NCBI GenBank assembly: GCA_024291935.2
Contig: CM044308.1
Span: 119,748,501-119,812,500, forward strand
DNA from: Okapia johnstoni
Lineage: Eukaryota > Chordata > Mammalia > Artiodactyla > Giraffidae
Direction: 5' to 3'
DNA: 64,000 bases
Each line of letters opens with the position of its first letter. Position 1 is the stretch's first letter. The translations under genes and the position numbers were made by a program. The notes under the pieces were generated by a model. That model saw only the letters and a list, made by a program, of their open reading frames with translations. It did not search any database and was not told where the DNA came from. Shown here piece after piece: positions 1 to 11,155 of the stretch.

Positions 1-170
1 GCCTGAGCTCCACAAGACGAGCTACCAGAGTGAGAAGCCTGCATACCTCACCTGGAGAGCAGCCCCCATTCCTCACAGCTAGAGAAAGCCCATGAGCAGC
101 AACAAAGACTCAATGCAGCCAAAAATACATTTTAAAAAAGTTACACAACCTTAAAAAAAAAAAAAACTAA
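1..170 (+). mobile_element. CHR-type SINE, 3' part
   Basis: The text (gctaccagagtgagaagcc, then agctagagaaagcccatg, then caatgcagcc plus an A-rich tail) matches the 3' half of the tRNA-Glu-derived CHR SINEs of ruminants and whales. The 5' half lies beyond the window edge. Confidence 0.7.
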
Positions 171-181
171 AAGAAAAACTA

Positions 182-358
182 TAAAACTCTGATAAAAGAA
201 ATCAAAGATGATCTAAATAAATGGAGATGCTCCATTTTAATGGATAAGAAACTCAATATTGTTCAAATGTCAGTTTTTCCCAGACTGATCTATAGATTCA
301 ATGCGGTCCAATGAAAATACCACCAAGATACTTCATGAATACTGACAAACTGATTCTC
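182..358 (+). mobile_element. L1 ORF2 fragment (left part of a split element)
   Basis: The sequence reads like L1 ORF2 (gatctatagattcaatgc, then gacaaactgattct). The same element resumes at about 2313 with aggtttatatgg, so the stretch between was inserted into it. Confidence 0.75.
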
Positions 359-598
359 ATGCCAAAAGATCAGCCTCTGTGCACTGATGCCAAATTGAAT
401 CTTGGAGACAGTTTTAGGTAAACTAGGAAAGAATAGCTTAATTGCTTTGCAGGCAAAGGGAGACACAGTAGGCTTGAAACCCTGAAACACTGCGTGTCCC
501 AACTTGGGAAGATTTGGTGAGGAGTTTTATAGCAATAATTCAAGTTCTTGGTTGCTAACAAGATTAGCTTCAACAGTACATGAAGCAGGTACTTCCAG
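359..598 (+). mobile_element. LTR-like element, left part (bovid endogenous-retrovirus LTR type)
   Basis: Unlike L1 or BovB. It resembles a bovid LTR family that I recall only approximately. The continuation seems to be at 2032-2312, on the far side of a BovB. No retroviral gene is visible. Its exact termini are not clear to me. Confidence 0.45.
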
Positions 599-747
599 GC
601 TTCAATACGCGAACCGTGAACTTCCAGATGTTCAAGCTTGATTTAGAAAAGATAAAGGAACCAGAGATCAAATTGCCAACTTTATTGACTCTTTTGATGG
701 GATCACAATAAACTGTGGAAAAAAAGAGATGGGAATACCAGACCATG
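599..747 (+). mobile_element. BovB LINE, sense segment of a rearranged copy
   Basis: Matches the reverse-transcriptase region also present at 28110-28310 in this window (gtgaaccgtgaacttccaga, then agagatgggaataccaga). It breaks off at about 747, where the orientation flips. An internal deletion removes the sequence between the Asp-rich RT block and gggatcacaa. Confidence 0.85.
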
Positions 748-1382
748 AGGTGGCCAAAGTATTGGAGTTTCAGCTTCAACATCAGTCCTTCCAATGAACA
801 CCCAGGATTATCTCCTTTAGGATGGACTGATTGGATCTCCTTGCAGTTCAAGGGACTCTCAAGAGTCTTCTCCAACACCACAGTTCAAAAGCATCAGTTC
901 TTCAACACTCAGCTTTCTTCACCATCCAACTCTCACATCCATACATGACCACTGGAAAAACCATAGCCTTGACTAGACGGACTTTTGTTGGCAAAGTAAT
1001 GTCTCTGCTTTTAAATATGCTATCTAGGTTGGCCATAACCTTCCTTTCAAGAAGTAAGCGTCTTTTAATTTCATGGCTGCAATCACCATCTGCAGTGATT
1101 TTGGAGCCCCCAAAAATAAAGTCTGACACTGTTTCCACTCTTTCCCCATCTATTTCCCATGAAGTGATGGGACCAGATGCCATGATCTTAGTTTTCTGAA
1201 CGTTGAGCCTCAGCCAACTTTTTCACTCTCCTCTTTCACTTTCATCAAGAGGCTCTTTAGTTCTTTTTCACTTTCTGCCATAAGGGTGGTGTCATCTGCA
1301 TATCTGAGGTTATTGATATTTCTCCCAGCAATCTTGAGTCCACCTTGTGTTTCTTCCAGCCCAGTGTTTCTCATGATGTACT
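748..1382 (-). mobile_element. BovB LINE, inverted segment
   Basis: Minus-strand BovB running from tggccaaagtattggagttt to the RT catalytic region; its complement encodes NLRYADDTTLMAESEKELK. It lies between two plus-strand BovB segments. The first 430 bases are the inverted counterpart of 1383-1806. Confidence 0.9.
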
Positions 1383-2031
1383 CTGGTCCCATCACTTCAT
1401 GACAAATAGAAGGGGAAACAGTGAGAGACTTTATTTTGGGGGGCTCCAAAATCACCACTGATGGTGACTGCAGCCATGAAATTAAAAGACGCTTGCTCCT
1501 TAGAAGAAAAGTTATGACCGACCTAGACAGCATATTAAAAAGCAGAGACACTGCTTTGCCAACAAAGGTCCGTCTAGTCAAAGCTATGGTTTTTCCAGTA
1601 GTCATGTATGGATGTGAGAGTGGACTATGAGGAAAGCTGAGCACTGAACAATTGATGCTTTTGAACTGTGGTGTTGGAGAAGACTCTTGAGAGTCCCGTG
1701 GACTGCAAGGAGATCAAACCAGTCCATCCTCAAGGAAATCAGTCATGAACATTCATTGGAAGGACTCATACTGAAACTTAAACTCCAATACTTTGGCCAC
1801 CTGATGCGAAGAACTGACTCATTTAAAAGATTCTGATGCTGGGAAAGACTGAAGGTGGGAGAAGGTGACAACAGAGGATGAGATGGTTGGATGGCATCAC
1901 CGATTTGATGGACATGAATTTGAGGAAGCTCCAGGAGTTGTTGGTGAAGGACAGGGAGGCCTGGGGTGCTGCAGTCTATGGGATCGCAAAGAGTCTGACA
2001 TGACCGAGCAACTGAAATGAACTGAACTGAA
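1383..2031 (+). mobile_element. BovB LINE, 3' segment with the family's end
   Basis: Sense BovB from the post-RT region to the family's terminal gagcaactgaaatgaactga repeat. It pairs as an inverted repeat with 748-1176. Confidence 0.9.
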
Positions 2032-2312
2032 CAAGATTAAAATGTGTGCAGGATCTATATGCCTTAAACCTTGTCTCAGGTGGTCTCCTAATCTTGATGC
2101 GCTTCCCTGGTTCCTCTAATCTTGCCTCAGATGGTTTCTTGACTTCTCCTCCCTAGTCTCTGTTATGTCCTCCCTTCCTCAATTAGCAACTATTCGAATT
2201 TGCCCTTGAAACCCAAGGAAGGTCATGGAGACGAGTCTGTTCCTTACAAACAAGAAATAAGGGACAGAAAGGGTTCAGTGCCCAGGAGCCCCACAGGGTT
2301 CTGCTCAGTTTA
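2032..2312 (+). mobile_element. LTR-like element, right part
   Basis: Pyrimidine-rich sequence (cagatggtttcttgacttct and similar) typical of bovid LTRs, ending near ggttctgctca before the L1 resumes. Probably the continuation of 359-598. Confidence 0.4.
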
Positions 2313-2926
2313 ATTCTAGGTTTATATGGAAAAATGAAAGACCCAGAATAGCAAACACAATGCTGAAAAACAAATTCAGAGGACTGACACTACATGACTT
2401 CAAGACTTACTATAGAAACAGGTGTGGTACTGATAAAGGAATAGACAGTGTATGGGTGGAAAAGAATAGAGAGCCCAAAAATGGGCCAACACAATACAGT
2501 CAACTGATCTCTTGACAAGGGAACAAAAACAATCCAATTCAGAAAGCATGGTCTTTTCAACAGTGATACAGTAACATCTATACAGTAATGTCTATATCCA
2601 AAGAGATGACCAGACACTGAATTAACACACTTCACAAAAATTAACTCAAAATGGGACACAGATCTAAATGTAAAATACAAAACGACAAAACTTCTAGAAG
2701 ACAAGATAGGAGAAAATCTAGGTGGCTCTGAGTTCAGTGATAAATTTTTAGATTGAACAAAAACAGAATCCACTAAAGAAAAAGAAACTTGAACTTTATT
2801 AATACTAAAAGCATTATGTTCTGTGAAAGACTCCATTAACAGGATGAAAAAACAAGCCACAGGCTGGGAGAATATATTTGCAAACACACATCTGATGAAG
2901 GTCTTATATATGAAATACCCAAAGGA
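2313..2926 (+). mobile_element. L1 ORF2 3' region
   Basis: Decayed L1 ORF2, for example aaaagacccagaatagc-like text at 2335 and aaaacttctagaagacaag at 2687. It is interrupted at 2927 by an RPS13 retrocopy and continues at 3451. Confidence 0.8.
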
Positions 2927-3450
2927 CCTTTTGCTACCACACCACCGCCATCATGGGTCACATGCACGCTCCCAGGAAGGGCCTATCCCAGTCGGCTCAG
3001 CCCTACTGCCAGAGCATCCCCACCTGGCTGAAGCTGACAGCTGATGATGTGAAGGAGCAGATCTACAAATCGGCTAACTTGAAGAGCCTGATTTCTTCAC
3101 AAACCTGTGTGATCTGAGAGACTCACATGGTGTTACACAAGTATGTTTTGTGAAGGCAATAAAATCTTGAGAATTCTTAAGTTCAAAGGACTTGCTCCTG
3201 ATCTTCCCGAGGATCTCTATCATTTAATTAAGAAAGCTGCTGCTGTTCAAAAGCATCTTGAGAGGAACAGAAAGGATAAAGATGCTAAAATTCCATCTGA
3301 CTGATTGAGAGCCATATTCACAGTATAATACCAAAGGAGTCCTCCCTGCTAATTGGACATACGAGTCATGCACAGCCTCTGCCCTGCTTGCATAAATTTG
3401 TCTATTGTACTCAAGCCATAATACCACTGTTTAACAGGGGAAAAAAAAAA
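2927..3450 (+). pseudogene. RPS13P: Processed pseudogene of RPS13 (ribosomal protein S13)
   Basis: An intronless copy of the RPS13 mRNA: a short 5' leader, the pseudo-start at 2953 ([18 protein letters not shown]), [15 protein letters not shown], then [30 protein letters not shown], and a C-terminus like ESCTASALLA with a stop at 3393-3395. After it come the RPS13 3' UTR and a poly(A) tract at 3441-3450. The frame is destroyed by frameshifts from about 3075 onward and an in-frame TGA near 3114. It sits inside an L1, with imperfect flanking repeats (cccaaaggac and tccaaagaac), which fits L1-mediated retroposition. Not expected to make a protein. Confidence 0.92.
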
Positions 3451-4470
3451 TCCAAAGAACTCTTAAAACTCAACCATAAGAAAACAAACAATAGGCAAAA
3501 TATCTGAAGAGATATTAATATCTCACCAAATGAAATATGTAAATGGAAAATAAGCATGTGAAACACATGGCAACATGTATCATTAGAGAAACATAAATTC
3601 AAACAACAATGAGATACTACTACCTATCTCTTAGAATGGCTAACATTCAAACACCAATTGTTGGCAAGGAGGTGGAACAACAGGAACTCTTATTAACTTT
3701 TGGTGGGAATGTAAAATGGTACAATTACTTTGAAAGATAGTTTAGCAGTTTCTTGGAAGCTAAACACAGTCTTACCATACAATCCAGCAACTGTGTTCCT
3801 AAGTATTTATCCAAACAAGAAGAAAGTATGTCCATACAAAAACATGTACACAAATGTTTACAACAGCTTTATTCGTAATTTCCCAAACTTAGAAACCACC
3901 AATATGTCCTTCAGTAAGTAAACATATAAACAAACTGTGGTGCATATGTACAATGAATTTAGTTAAGAATTAGAAAGGAATGAGCTGTCAAGTCACAAAG
4001 AGACATTAAATGTATACTGTCAAGTGGAAGAAGCCAGTCTAAAAAGACCACATGCCATGTGATTACAACTATATGACATTCTGGAAAAGGCAACACTATG
4101 GGGTCAGAAATAAAAATCAGTAGTTACTTATGTCAGCAGAGGACATAAGGTGTGTTGAAGGGATGAATAAGTGCAGCACAGAAGATTTTTAAGGCAATGA
4201 AAGTATTCTGTATGATACTGTAATGGTAGATACATGACTTTCATCAAAACTCACAGACTTGTACAACACAAAAAGTGTACCCTAACATAAACCATGGACT
4301 TTGGTTAAAAGCAGTGTTAACAATACTGGTTCAACTGTAATTAATGCACTAGTATTGCAAGATGTTAATAATAAGAGAATCTATAGCATCTGTGGCTGGG
4401 GTGGTGGTGTATGAGAATTCTGTCCTTTTTGCTCATTTTAACATAAAACAACCACTTTATAAAGTAAAAT
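3451..4470 (+). mobile_element. L1 3' region, continuation
   Basis: Resumes with ccaaagaactcttaaaactc and runs through the end of ORF2 and the L1 3' UTR (tctgtatgatactgtaatgg near 4210). Same element as 2313-2926. Confidence 0.8.
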
Positions 4471-5035
4471 CAAGCTGCATTCCCCTCAACTGGACAGCAA
4501 GTCTGTCGCTGAAGGGTGATCTGGGAAGTCATCTCCATTTTTTCAATGCAGAGGCATTGTCTTCAAGGGCCCCCTAGAGCTAGAAAGAAAGCTATAAATG
4601 CCTATTTGCATAAACTGTGTTGTGAAGGACATTCAAGTAACTTAGACGTTCCCTCTGGATATGGGAATAGGAACATCAGAGTAAGAAAGAAACTTTTTTA
4701 CTGATTATTCATTTCTGCAAGTTATTGTTTTATCATGCATTTTTATCGCTTTAAAAAAAAAGTATTGTCAAAAGTAAAATGAAAAATAAGTTTGCAACCT
4801 TCCATGTATCTGCTTTGATGTCCCAGGAGGAATCCACTATTAATATTTTTGATGTATACCCTTTCAGATATTTATCCTTTCCTCTGTAGGTTTTTCTAGC
4901 CCAACAATGTATCTATGTCTACATATGAAATTATGGAATAAACTACTTAAAATTACCTAGGCACACCAAAAATAAAAGTCAATTAATATAAATAAATAAG
5001 AACAAAGAGAGAAATGAAAAACATTCTCATTTGCA

Positions 5036-5062
5036 AAAAACAAAACAAAACAAAACAAAGAA
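5036..5062 (+). repeat. (CAAAA)n simple repeat
   Basis: Several perfect CAAAA units in an A-rich context. Confidence 0.85.
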
Positions 5063-5547
5063 CCCAAAACAAACATTCTTCTGAGAACAGTGTTCAGTCA
5101 TGAAGCCTCTATCCAGGAAGATGTACAAAAGTACACACTCATAAAATTTGGAATGTGATTTCATAAGGTTCATAGTATCCTGTAGCCCACAAATGATCTC
5201 TCTACACCCAAATTTATAACCTCTAAGTTAAGGAGAATGAAATATGAATTTATCTTTTCATTTTACAAATTTTAAAATTTAAAATTGACAAAATATTTAC
5301 AATCTAAAATTACTGACTTCTTTTAGCTTTAAGCAAAGTAATTAATTCCATATTCATTAATCCATATTTCCTTCAAACTAATAATGCTACTTTTTCATCT
5401 ATAATCTATGCTATCACTTAGATTATCAAACTGATCCAATAAAATCTTAAAACAACTGCTACTTTTTTTTTACTCTGGATTAGTTATTCACTATTAAGTC
5501 ATTTCTAATTCACTAAATAAATATTACAGGTAGAAAAAATATCTTAC

Positions 5548-5680
5548 CTGCAAAATGGGAAAAGTAGCAGTGGTGATGCCCATCTTGTGTAAATTTAAGA
5601 GCATTTCACTTCCACTCCATACTTTACAGGATGATTCATAATCCCTTTCCACAAGATGTTCAGAGCTTGTTTCTAACCAA
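5548..5680 (-). CDS. BRIP1: BRIP1 exon 10: region after the DEAH box
   Basis: 133 nt, entering in phase 2 and ending on a complete codon, residues 447-491. It reads [17 protein letters not shown], then [18 protein letters not shown], then [10 protein letters not shown], as in human FANCJ with a few substitutions such as LETSSEH for LEANAEY. It belongs to the arch region between the DEAH box and the second RecA-like domain. The acceptor is tattccag and the donor gtaaga. It is the last coding exon before the left edge of the window. Confidence 0.96.
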
Positions 5681-6089
5681 CTGGAATAAAATAAAACAAT
5701 TTCATCAACCAGTATCATCCTTATGTGCACTACTATTTCAACAGAACAGAAATGTGATACATTGATCCGTATTCCTTGATGCTCTTAGCACATAAATGTA
5801 GATTAATTAAGACATATTTTAAATAGCATGTACGCTTCATATTACAAAGTAATTATACAGCTAAAAAGCAAGCTTTTATTCAGAAAAGAGAAAGATGCAT
5901 GTGATCCCCAATTTGTGTTTTGTGAATTTATACTGCTTAACTTGTCTGTCTCTCCAACTGACAAATCTGGTTTGCACATAAAAAGAAACACAAGAAAGCT
6001 AATAGAGAAATTATAGCATTAAATATTAACATTAAAATGGAATTACTAGAAAATAAATAATATATTCAGTTACATACACACAGAGAGAC

Positions 6090-6741
6090 ATTTGTACATT
6101 CAGTGAGTATTTCAATGTATTATGCCAGACACTACACTGGGTAGTGGAAATATAGCAGTAAATAAAATAGGTAAGGTCCTTATTCTTATGGAAGTGAGAT
6201 TCTACTAAAGGGAGGTATAAATATACTTAGAAACAAATCCATGAACATGAAAACATTAGGTAGTGATAGTGATATTATGAAAATAAATTGGATTAATCTA
6301 ATCTAACTGCTACTTTCATTTGGAGTGTCAAGGAAGCTCTCCTAGAGGTGATATTTATTCTAACAACTGAATGCAGAAAGCACTCAGTCATGTGAGAATC
6401 AGGGGGAAAAAAACAAACAAACAAGTATTCCAAGCAGAAGGAATATCTGGGGGTGATTAACAAATTTTGCTCATTTAAAAAACATCAAAGTCAATGTAAT
6501 TGCAACACAACAGGCAGAACGGATAATAGTATGACCAATGTTAGTGTGATAAGCAGGAATCAGATCATATTGGGCCAGGATAAGAAGTCTGAATTCTATT
6601 CAGAGTGTAATGGGACGATTTTAAATGGAGGATTTTAAGTAAGAGAGATAATCTACTTTAAGCATTTAAAAGATAATTCCAGTTTATAAGGCAGAACGCA
6701 TTATAGGAGAAAGGCAAAAATGAAAGGAGAGACCTATTAGG
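6090..6741 (+). mobile_element. Ancient dispersed mammalian repeat, segment 1
   Basis: The order of blocks (tattatgccagacactacac, then agaggtgatatttattctaa, then attctattcagagtgtaatg) matches a very common old mammalian repeat. I do not give it a family name. It continues after the two SINEs at about 7186 and again at about 8630. Confidence 0.55.
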
Positions 6742-6940
6742 AGGCTGCCCTGGTGGCTCAGCTGGTACAGAATCCGCCTGCAATGTGGGAGACCTGGGTT
6801 TGATCCCTGAGTCAGGAAGATCCCCTAGAGAAGGGAAAGGCTACCCACGCCAGTATTCTGGCCTGGAGAATTCCATGGACTGTGTAGTCCATGGAGTCGC
6901 AAAGAGTCAGACAAGATTGAGCGACTTTCACTTCACTTCA
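6742..6940 (+). mobile_element. Bov-tA SINE
   Basis: Full-length type: ctgccctggtggctcagctg at the tRNA-like head, ggagaagggaaaggctaccc in the middle, and gagcgactttcacttcactt at the tail. Confidence 0.93.
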
Positions 6941-6952
6941 ACAGTGTTCTAG

Positions 6953-7173
6953 GGGCTTCCCAGTGGTGCTAGTAGTCAAGAATCCGCTGCAAATGCAAGA
7001 GACATAAGAGGCACAGGTTTGATCCCTGGGTCAGGAAGACACCCTGGAGAAGGAAATGACTACCCACTCCAGTATCCTTGCCTGGAGAATCCCATGGACA
7101 GAGGAGCCTGGCAGGTTACAGTCCGTAGAGTTGCAAAGTTGGACACAACTGAAGTGACTCAGCATACGCATGC
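6953..7173 (+). mobile_element. Bov-tA SINE with clear target-site duplication
   Basis: Head gggcttcccagtggtgctag and tail agtgactcagcatacgcatg. It is flanked by acagtgttctag (6941-6952) and acagttttctag (7174-7185), a 12-bp target duplication with one mismatch. Confidence 0.93.
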
Positions 7174-7185
7174 ACAGTTTTCTAG

Positions 7186-7694
7186 TTGAGAGATGATTCT
7201 GGGATGACAGATATGAGATTGAAGGATTTGAGATATACTGTGTAGGTGGAATTTTTAAAACTTACTGATGAATTGGATGAGATGAGACAGCAATCAAGGA
7301 TAATACTTAGATCTTTGATTTGAAGAACTGGTTGGTGGTACCTACTTAGATAAAGAAGACAGAGCAGGTGAGGGAAGTAGGGAAAGAAAGGAGTATTTTG
7401 GAAAGTTTAAATTTTATGTCCAAACAGAGATAGAAAGTATAGTTGAGTAGATAAAAACAGCATTCCAGGGAAGAGACTGGGACAAACACAGATTCAGGCC
7501 TCGTCAGCACTGCTTTAGAGTTAGGTAATTTAAGGAAAATGCAGAACTAGAAAAATGAGTATCCAAGAACAAGGCCTGACACACTTCAATATTTAAACAT
7601 CAAACAAATTAAGAACTATCAAAAGAAACAGAAAGAACGGACTGTGAGGAGGAAGAAAACCAGGAGATGTCATAGAAGCTGACTAAGGAAACAC
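7186..7694 (+). mobile_element. Ancient dispersed mammalian repeat, segment 2
   Basis: Continues the pattern of 6090-6741 (tgatgaattggatgagatg, then aaaccaggagatgtcataga) and is cut by the LTR-like element at about 7695. Confidence 0.45.
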
Positions 7695-8557
7695 ATTCCC
7701 GTGTGTCTGCTTGTTCTCATTACTTCCCTTCTGATACCTCTGGTCTCCACATGTATGTCAGATTTCCCCCACACAAGCAATTCTCTGAGACATCAGATGG
7801 GTGTCCTATAATTCAATTCAATTTTGACACTAACTGAATCTGCAGAGACCCCACAGATTAAGTACTCAGTCTCATTAGACTGTCCCTCCTCCCTCCCCCA
7901 GCCTCAGATGCCAGTTGTAAAAGTCCAGGTTGTCATCCGTGTTTCTGACCAAATACCTGTAAGTCAGAAGTTCCCATGACCCCCTCCTCAGGTTGGGCAT
8001 TTACTAGAACAGCTCACAGAAATCAGGGAAACACATTTATCAGTTTATTATATAATAAAGGATATAGATAAAAAGTCAGATGAAGCGATATATAGGGTGA
8101 AGTCAGGAAGGTTGCCGGGCACAGAAGCTTCTGTCCTTTTGGAAGTGAAATATACCACACTCCAAGTATATAGATGTGTTCACCAATGTAGAATCTCTCT
8201 GAAGCCTGTATTTTTAGTATTTTTATGAAGACTTCATTACAAAGGCATGATGGAACATTAACTCAATATCCAGCCCCTCCTCTTTCCAGGGGGAGGTGGA
8301 GCTCAAAGTTCCAATCTTCTAAATATGGCTTGGTTTTTCTAGTGACTGGATCCATTCAGGAGCCCTTCAACCATCACCATCACCTCATTAAAATAAAAGA
8401 CAGTCCTATCACCCAGGAAATCCCAAGGGATTCAGGAGTTCTGTCAGGAACTGGGGTCAAAAATGAAACAACAAAACAGAAGATGCTCTTAGTGCTCTTA
8501 TCACTTAGGAAACTACAAAGGTTTTAGGAACTCTGTGCCAGAAACAGGGGAAAGAGA

Positions 8558-8559
<2 letters not shown>
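7695..8559 (+). mobile_element. Old LTR-like repeat
   Basis: Blocks such as agttcccatgaccccctcct, cagtttattatataataaag and actctgtgccagaaacaggg recur widely in mammalian genomes as an old LTR-type element. The 100-codon open frame at 8225-8527 lies wholly inside it and is not a gene. Orientation and family are uncertain. Confidence 0.45.

Positions 8560-8604
<45 letters not shown>
8560..8604 (+). repeat. (TA)n microsatellite
   Basis: 45 bases of uninterrupted TA repeat at the end of the LTR-like element. Confidence 0.97.
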
Positions 8605-8608
<4 letters not shown>

Positions 8609-8629
8609 CTACAGAAGACAAAAACACTT

Positions 8630-8900
8630 TTCATAAAGGTGGTATTCAACAGCAACCAACACTGCTGAGAGGCGAAGTAAAATAACAGAAATAACCTTTG
8701 CATTGGGCCATCTGTGGACCACTGGTGATCTTGATAAGAACAATCTCAGTAGAATTATGCATTACAGAAACACTACAGGGATGGATGAGGAAAGAACGGG
8801 AAGTGAGAAAATAGAATCAGCAACTACGGATAACTCTTTCAACAACTATGCTGTGAAACAGAAATGACAAACTTCTACATGGCAAAAACACCTCAAGGAA
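8630..8900 (+). mobile_element. Ancient dispersed mammalian repeat, segment 3
   Basis: actgctgagaggcgaagtaa followed by tggtgatcttgataagaaca is the next block in order of the repeat seen at 6090 and 7186, so all three pieces probably come from one insertion. Confidence 0.45.
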
Positions 8901-9074
8901 AGAGTTAATCAATAGAAAAGTTTGGGCTAGGCTATCTTTATGTTTAACTGGCAAGGAACAATCCATTTCCCAAGTAGTCTGGTCCAAGTTTACTGATTAT
9001 AAAATACTTGGCATAATAGAACATGTTTTTAATACAAAGGCAGCACAAATGACACTGAAAGACAAATGCTCTTA

Positions 9075-9275
<201 letters not shown>

Positions 9276-9605
9276 CTATAAGATAAAAGAGTTTTCTTGT
9301 AAAACATTCAGCAAAATGGATTTAACAGCAATAGGCAGGTCACTTCATTCAAAAATTCACACCACAGGTCAATATCACAAGTCCAACTACTGAAGTAACT
9401 GATTCTCAGTCTTAAAACTTTTAAAGCACTTAGGCCAAGCAAATATCTATGGAGTTTTCCATTTTTCACTTTCAAAATACTTGTAAACCTATCAACCAAA
9501 ATAATATGTGTTAAGTGACCCAGGATCAAGGTATAGCTGGTTACACAAAGGATTGTTAAGGATCTTCAACATAACTTAAAAAGCAGAATTTTTAAAAACA
9601 TGCTT

Positions 9606-9640
9606 TAAAAATTTTTTTTTAATTAAAAAAAATTTTTTAA
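9606..9640. repeat. A/T homopolymer palindrome
   Basis: A run of T, then AATTAA, then a run of A and again T: self-complementary AT-only sequence. Probably a replication-slippage product. Confidence 0.6.
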
Positions 9641-10139
9641 ATTACAGCACAAGATTTAAGACTCTGAAAATACTAATATATTATGTATCTGTTTCATTTC
9701 AGTCTTTTCTGCAATCCTGTAGAGAACTACTCTTCCCCAACACCCATGTGATGTTGGTAGGACTGTTAATCTGTTAAGCAAGGTACCACTCTCATAATGT
9801 GGGTAGACTCAGAACCCAGGCCTGTCAACTAAATAAAGTATTCCATTCCTGTGTAGTCACACTAGTTCAAGAATGGGTATGAGATCCAATCTAGGTCATC
9901 CAGAGTAATTATAGGTGACTATCTTTTTTTTCCAGGTTACCTAGCTGGAAAAAAAGCTAGCTGACTATAGTTATCACTGTTTCCACTGAGAAGAACTTGC
10001 CTGATTATAAAGCCACCACAATAGTCAGGTATTTTTCTCATAAGTTTTACCAAAGCTGGGTTTGTGTCAATGCAACTGAAAGAGTTCTAATACAAAATGT
10101 CACAAAGCAATTGCCACTGCGTTATTCTGAGGAATAATA

Positions 10140-10690
10140 ATATACAGAGGGCTGGAAATGGCTGAGGAAAAAAAAAAATGAAAGAGTAGGAAATATACTG
10201 GGGGTTAAAAGATGAGTGGAATTTGGATTTGGATAGACAGAGAGTAGGGCAATTCAATACATAGAGGTGTAATCAAAAGCAGAGATACAGGAAAGAACAA
10301 GGTATCCTCAGGGGATCTTGAGGTAATTTTTCAAGTGCTCAAGTTGGAAGTCTGTAGCAGAAAAGGCTGAAAAGGCAGATTCAGGTCAGACCATTGATCA
10401 TCTTGAGAGAAAGCTTGAGAAATATGGACTTTATCCATATGAGATTTCTAAGCAGAGGAAAGATGTTATAAAAGTAATATTAAAAAGACTGACTTGGCAT
10501 TGATATATACAGTTGGTCAAAGGAAAGAGACCTAGTTGAAAGGCAACCAAACAAAAGGATGTATAGTTGGAGGAGCTGAAGGCAAGGAGGCAGAAGGGGC
10601 TGAGAAGTCCTTGTGATAGGCTGTGTGCATGATCAGTTGTAGGGGTATTAAATATAATGCCCATTCATTTGAACTTCCAGAAATAGAAAG
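10140..10690 (+). mobile_element. Ancient dispersed repeat, probably related to that at 6090-7694
   Basis: Shares the style of the intron 9 element (tgagaaatatggactttatc, then gatttctaagcagaggaaag). Highly decayed. Confidence 0.35.
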
Positions 10691-10954
10691 CTAATGAGAG
10701 TTGTACAGTCAGTTCTAAAAAGAGGAGTAATAATATACCGTTATTCATTCTTTGTCTTATGCTGTAACAACTGGATGTCTCTAAGAACCAGGCAAATAAA
10801 CACAAATGCTGTATCCAAAGTTCACTTATTCAAAACTCACAAAGAATAATTTGCATAGTATGCATATTCTCCCAACGTAAGTTCTTCAAAACATAGATTC
10901 TTTAGATGAATATTTTATAATAATTCTGACTATTCATAAAGTGATAGCTATAAA

Positions 10955-11155
10955 TGAGTCTCAAATGGGGATAATTTTGCAGCCGAGGGGATATTTGGCA
11001 ATGTCTGGAGACATTTTTGACTGTGACAACTGTGAGTGTACTATTGGCATCTAATGGACAAAACCAGAGATGCTAACAAACATTCTATAATGTGCAGGAC
11101 AGCCCACCACAATGAAGTACCTAGCCCAAAACGTCATTACTGTCAAGGCTGAAAA
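10955..11155 (+). mobile_element. hAT-type MITE remnant (MER5/MER20 class)
   Basis: Contains ggcaatgtctggagacattt, ggcatctaatgg and aatgtgcaggacagcccacc, the hallmarks of this short non-autonomous DNA transposon. A second copy in the same orientation lies at 58415-58645. Confidence 0.7.

Larger units (their letters stand above)
1..5547 (-). other. BRIP1 intron 10, 5' part
   Basis: Non-coding. It is filled from the left edge to about 4470 by a SINE tail, L1 pieces, an LTR-like element, a rearranged BovB and an RPS13 pseudogene. From 4470 to 5547 I see AT-rich sequence with an AAAAC-type simple repeat near 5036-5062. A stretch around 4780-4930 resembles other copies near 12400-12560 and 19095-19200. 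Confidence 0.9.

Noticed and set aside
6742..7173. tRNA-like heads of Bov-tA and CHR SINEs as possible tRNA genes.
   Set aside because: They are parts of dispersed SINEs with tails and target duplications and no complete cloverleaf; the same holds for all other SINE copies in the window.
8225..8527. A 100-codon open frame with a His run.
   Set aside because: It is inside an old LTR-like repeat.
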